From Sphingomonas carotinifaciens (GTDB lineage: Bacteria > Pseudomonadota > Alphaproteobacteria > Sphingomonadales > Sphingomonadaceae), in NCBI RefSeq assembly GCF_009789535.1, contig NZ_WSUT01000005.1, positions 248,001 through 312,000 of the forward strand: a DNA stretch of 64,000 nucleotides, written 5' to 3'. Position numbers and translations under genes: made by a program. Numbering within the stretch: position 1 is the stretch's first letter; each line of letters begins with the position of its first letter. Of the stretch, positions 62,525-64,000 are shown piece after piece. The notes beneath the pieces were generated by a model. The model was not told the DNA's origin. It searched no databases and saw only the letters and a list, made by a program, of their open reading frames with translations.

Positions 62525-64000
62525 ATGGACGCGATGGTCCGCCGGCCCCAGGGTCCCCGCCACGACGCCCCCGATCCGCAGGTGGATCGGGCCGCGCTGA
62601 TCGACCTGCATCGCATCTTCGGCATCATCCGGCGCCGCTGGATGGTGATCGCAGCCTCGGTGCTGGCGGCCATCGTCCTTGCCACCGCCGCCTATCTGAC
62701 GGCGGAGCCGCGCTACACCGCCACCGCGCAGGTGGCGCTGGATCGCAGCCGTGAAAAGGTCATCAACGTCGATGCGATCACCCCCACGGTCGATCCCGAC
62801 TCGGCGGCGGTGGATACCGAGGTGCAGATCCTGCGCTCGCCCGAGCTGATCGGCCGCGTCGTCGACCGGCTGCATCTCGAACGCGACCCCAATTTCAACA
62901 AGGCGCTGGAGGATCAGCCCGCGCCCCCCGCCGGCCAGCCCGACCTGATCGGCCGCCAGCGCGCGATCGGCACCATCCTCGGCAACCTGCTGGTGAAGCG
63001 GGACGGCCTGTCCTACGCGATCAGCGTCACCTTCGAGGGGGACGAGGCGATCCAGACCGCCAAGGTGACGAACGCGATCATCGAGGAATATGTCGCCGGC
63101 CAGACCGGGGTGAAGACCCAGGCCACCGCCCGCGCCCGCACCTTCCTCGAACAGCGGCTCCAGCAACTGCGCGTCCAGGTGCTCGGCGCCGAACGCGCGG
63201 TCGCCGACTACCGCGCCTCGCACAACCTGTTCGCCCTCTCCAGCGCCAGCACGGTGACGCAGGAGGAGATGTCCAACCTGTCCACCCAACTCGCCCAGGC
63301 ACAGGCCGAGAACGCCGCCGCCCAGGCGCGCCTGTCCACCGCGCGCGCGCAACTGGCGCGCGGCCGCAGCGGCGAGGAACTGGGCGAGTCGCTCGATTCG
63401 CCCGTGGTCAGTGCCCTTCGCTCGCAACGCGCCCAGGCCGCGCGCGAGGTCGCCGCGCTGGAAAAGCGTTATGGCCCGATCCATCCCGAACTGGTGCGGG
63501 CGCGCGGCGAACTCGCCTCCACCGACGAACAGATCAAGGCGGAGGTCGGCCGCGTCGTCGCCAACGTCTCGAACCAGGCAACGATCGCGGCACAGCGCGC
63601 CGCCTCGCTGTCCGGATCGATCGCCGCGGCGCGCGGCCGCCTGGCCGGCGACAACGAAGCCTCGGTCCGGCTGAACGAGCTGGAGCGCAACGCCGAATCC
63701 GCCCGCACGCTTTACCAGGCCTTTCTCGACCGGTATCGCCAGACGGTGGCGCAGGCAGGCCTCGAACGCTCCGACTCCTATGTGGTCAGCAAGGCGCGCG
63801 TTCCCGGTGGGCCCAGCAGCCCCAAGGCGCTGATGTATGCCGCCATGGCGATCGTCGGCGGCCTCGGTGTCGCCGCCCTGCTCGTTCTTCTCCTGCAACT
63901 GCTCGAACGCGGGCTGGAAACCGGCGAGGCGGTCGAACGGACGCTGGGCCTGCCCACGCTCGCCTCCATCCCCGATGCGCGCACGCTGCCCGCCTATCGC
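62525..64000 (+). CDS. Wzc/GumC-like polysaccharide co-polymerase, 5' part
   Basis: Partial: 492 codons before the window ends in an open frame. Residues 25-120 form the Wzz domain start (DLHRIFGIIRRRW, TM1 at about 40-60), followed by coiled coils of about 250 residues (LSTQLAQAQAENAAAQARL and similar), then the proline-rich GGPSSPKALMY and TM2 at about 440-462. The end EAVERTLGLPTLASIPD is the linker to a possible tyrosine-kinase domain that lies beyond. It sets chain length with the OPX lipoprotein. It starts 6 bp after galU, so both are in one operon. Confidence 0.9.
   Translation, partial: MDAMVRRPQGPRHDAPDPQVDRAALIDLHRIFGIIRRRWMVIAASVLAAIVLATAAYLTAEPRYTATAQVALDRSREKVINVDAITPTVDPDSAAVDTEVQILRSPELIGRVVDRLHLERDPNFNKALEDQPAPPAGQPDLIGRQRAIGTILGNLLVKRDGLSYAISVTFEGDEAIQTAKVTNAIIEEYVAGQTGVKTQATARARTFLEQRLQQLRVQVLGAERAVADYRASHNLFALSSASTVTQEEMSNLSTQLAQAQAENAAAQARLSTARAQLARGRSGEELGESLDSPVVSALRSQRAQAAREVAALEKRYGPIHPELVRARGELASTDEQIKAEVGRVVANVSNQATIAAQRAASLSGSIAAARGRLAGDNEASVRLNELERNAESARTLYQAFLDRYRQTVAQAGLERSDSYVVSKARVPGGPSSPKALMYAAMAIVGGLGVAALLVLLLQLLERGLETGEAVERTLGLPTLASIPDARTLPAYR

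Overview
The window looks like chromosomal DNA of a high-GC alphaproteobacterium, most probably Sphingomonas or a close relative. The reasons are the strong GC bias, the dense ATGA/TGATG stop-start overlaps, the DIPP-like Nudix/DUF47/Pit set, a GFOR-like oxidoreductase, NodT-type efflux and a large exopolysaccharide locus. The genus is inferred from gene content and style; no marker gene such as 16S rRNA is present.

Left part (1-23 kb): an operon for propionyl/acyl-CoA carboxylation on the minus strand (carboxyltransferase beta subunit, a membrane-anchored hypothetical protein, methylmalonyl-CoA epimerase, enoyl-CoA hydratase). Then come a Tat-exported glucose-fructose-oxidoreductase-like protein, a trehalose operon (otsB, a GH15 enzyme, otsA), a TonB-dependent siderophore receptor, an MscS-type channel, a phosphate uptake set (Nudix domain in frame with DUF47, then Pit), a GMC oxidoreductase, tRNA-Ser(GGA), a cyclophilin-type isomerase, and an EmrAB/NodT-type tripartite efflux operon ending with glyoxalase I.

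Middle (23-36 kb): a compact chemotaxis operon on the minus strand (MCP, STAS protein, cheA, cheR, cheB, cheD, cheY, cheW, a second CheB that has lost its catalytic serine, and a small helical protein). It is followed by a putative Fur-controlled small gene, a catalase-family protein, a divergent Crp/Fnr regulator and a second MCP.

Right part (36-64 kb): a polysaccharide biosynthesis and export region in several divergent blocks. It encodes pyruvyltransferase, Wzx-type flippase, a GT25 enzyme, two GT2 and two GT4 glycosyltransferases, an EEP-family membrane protein, an outer-membrane beta-barrel, an OPX/Wza-like lipoprotein, a hexapeptide acetyltransferase, UDP-glucuronate-type epimerase, UDP-glucose dehydrogenase, GalU and the start of a Wzc-like chain-length protein cut by the window end. 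Inserted among these are three paralogous right-handed beta-helix proteins, two of them fused to RTX calcium-binding repeats, with one identical spaced signature (NGDGF ... NSDGGxDLK ... NxRLW). One sits beside an aldehyde-dehydrogenase-like protein without any of the usual catalytic residues. This trio is my best candidate for an undescribed system: polysaccharide-acting (PL9-like lyase or epimerase) proteins dedicated to the polymer made here.

Non-coding features include two copies of a nested inverted-repeat element built from 8-nt units, a long C/G-rich inverted repeat between convergent genes, two Fur-box-like sites, an FNR-like palindrome, two strong hairpin terminators and a low-GC stretch near a lone Flp pilin gene that may hold a small RNA.
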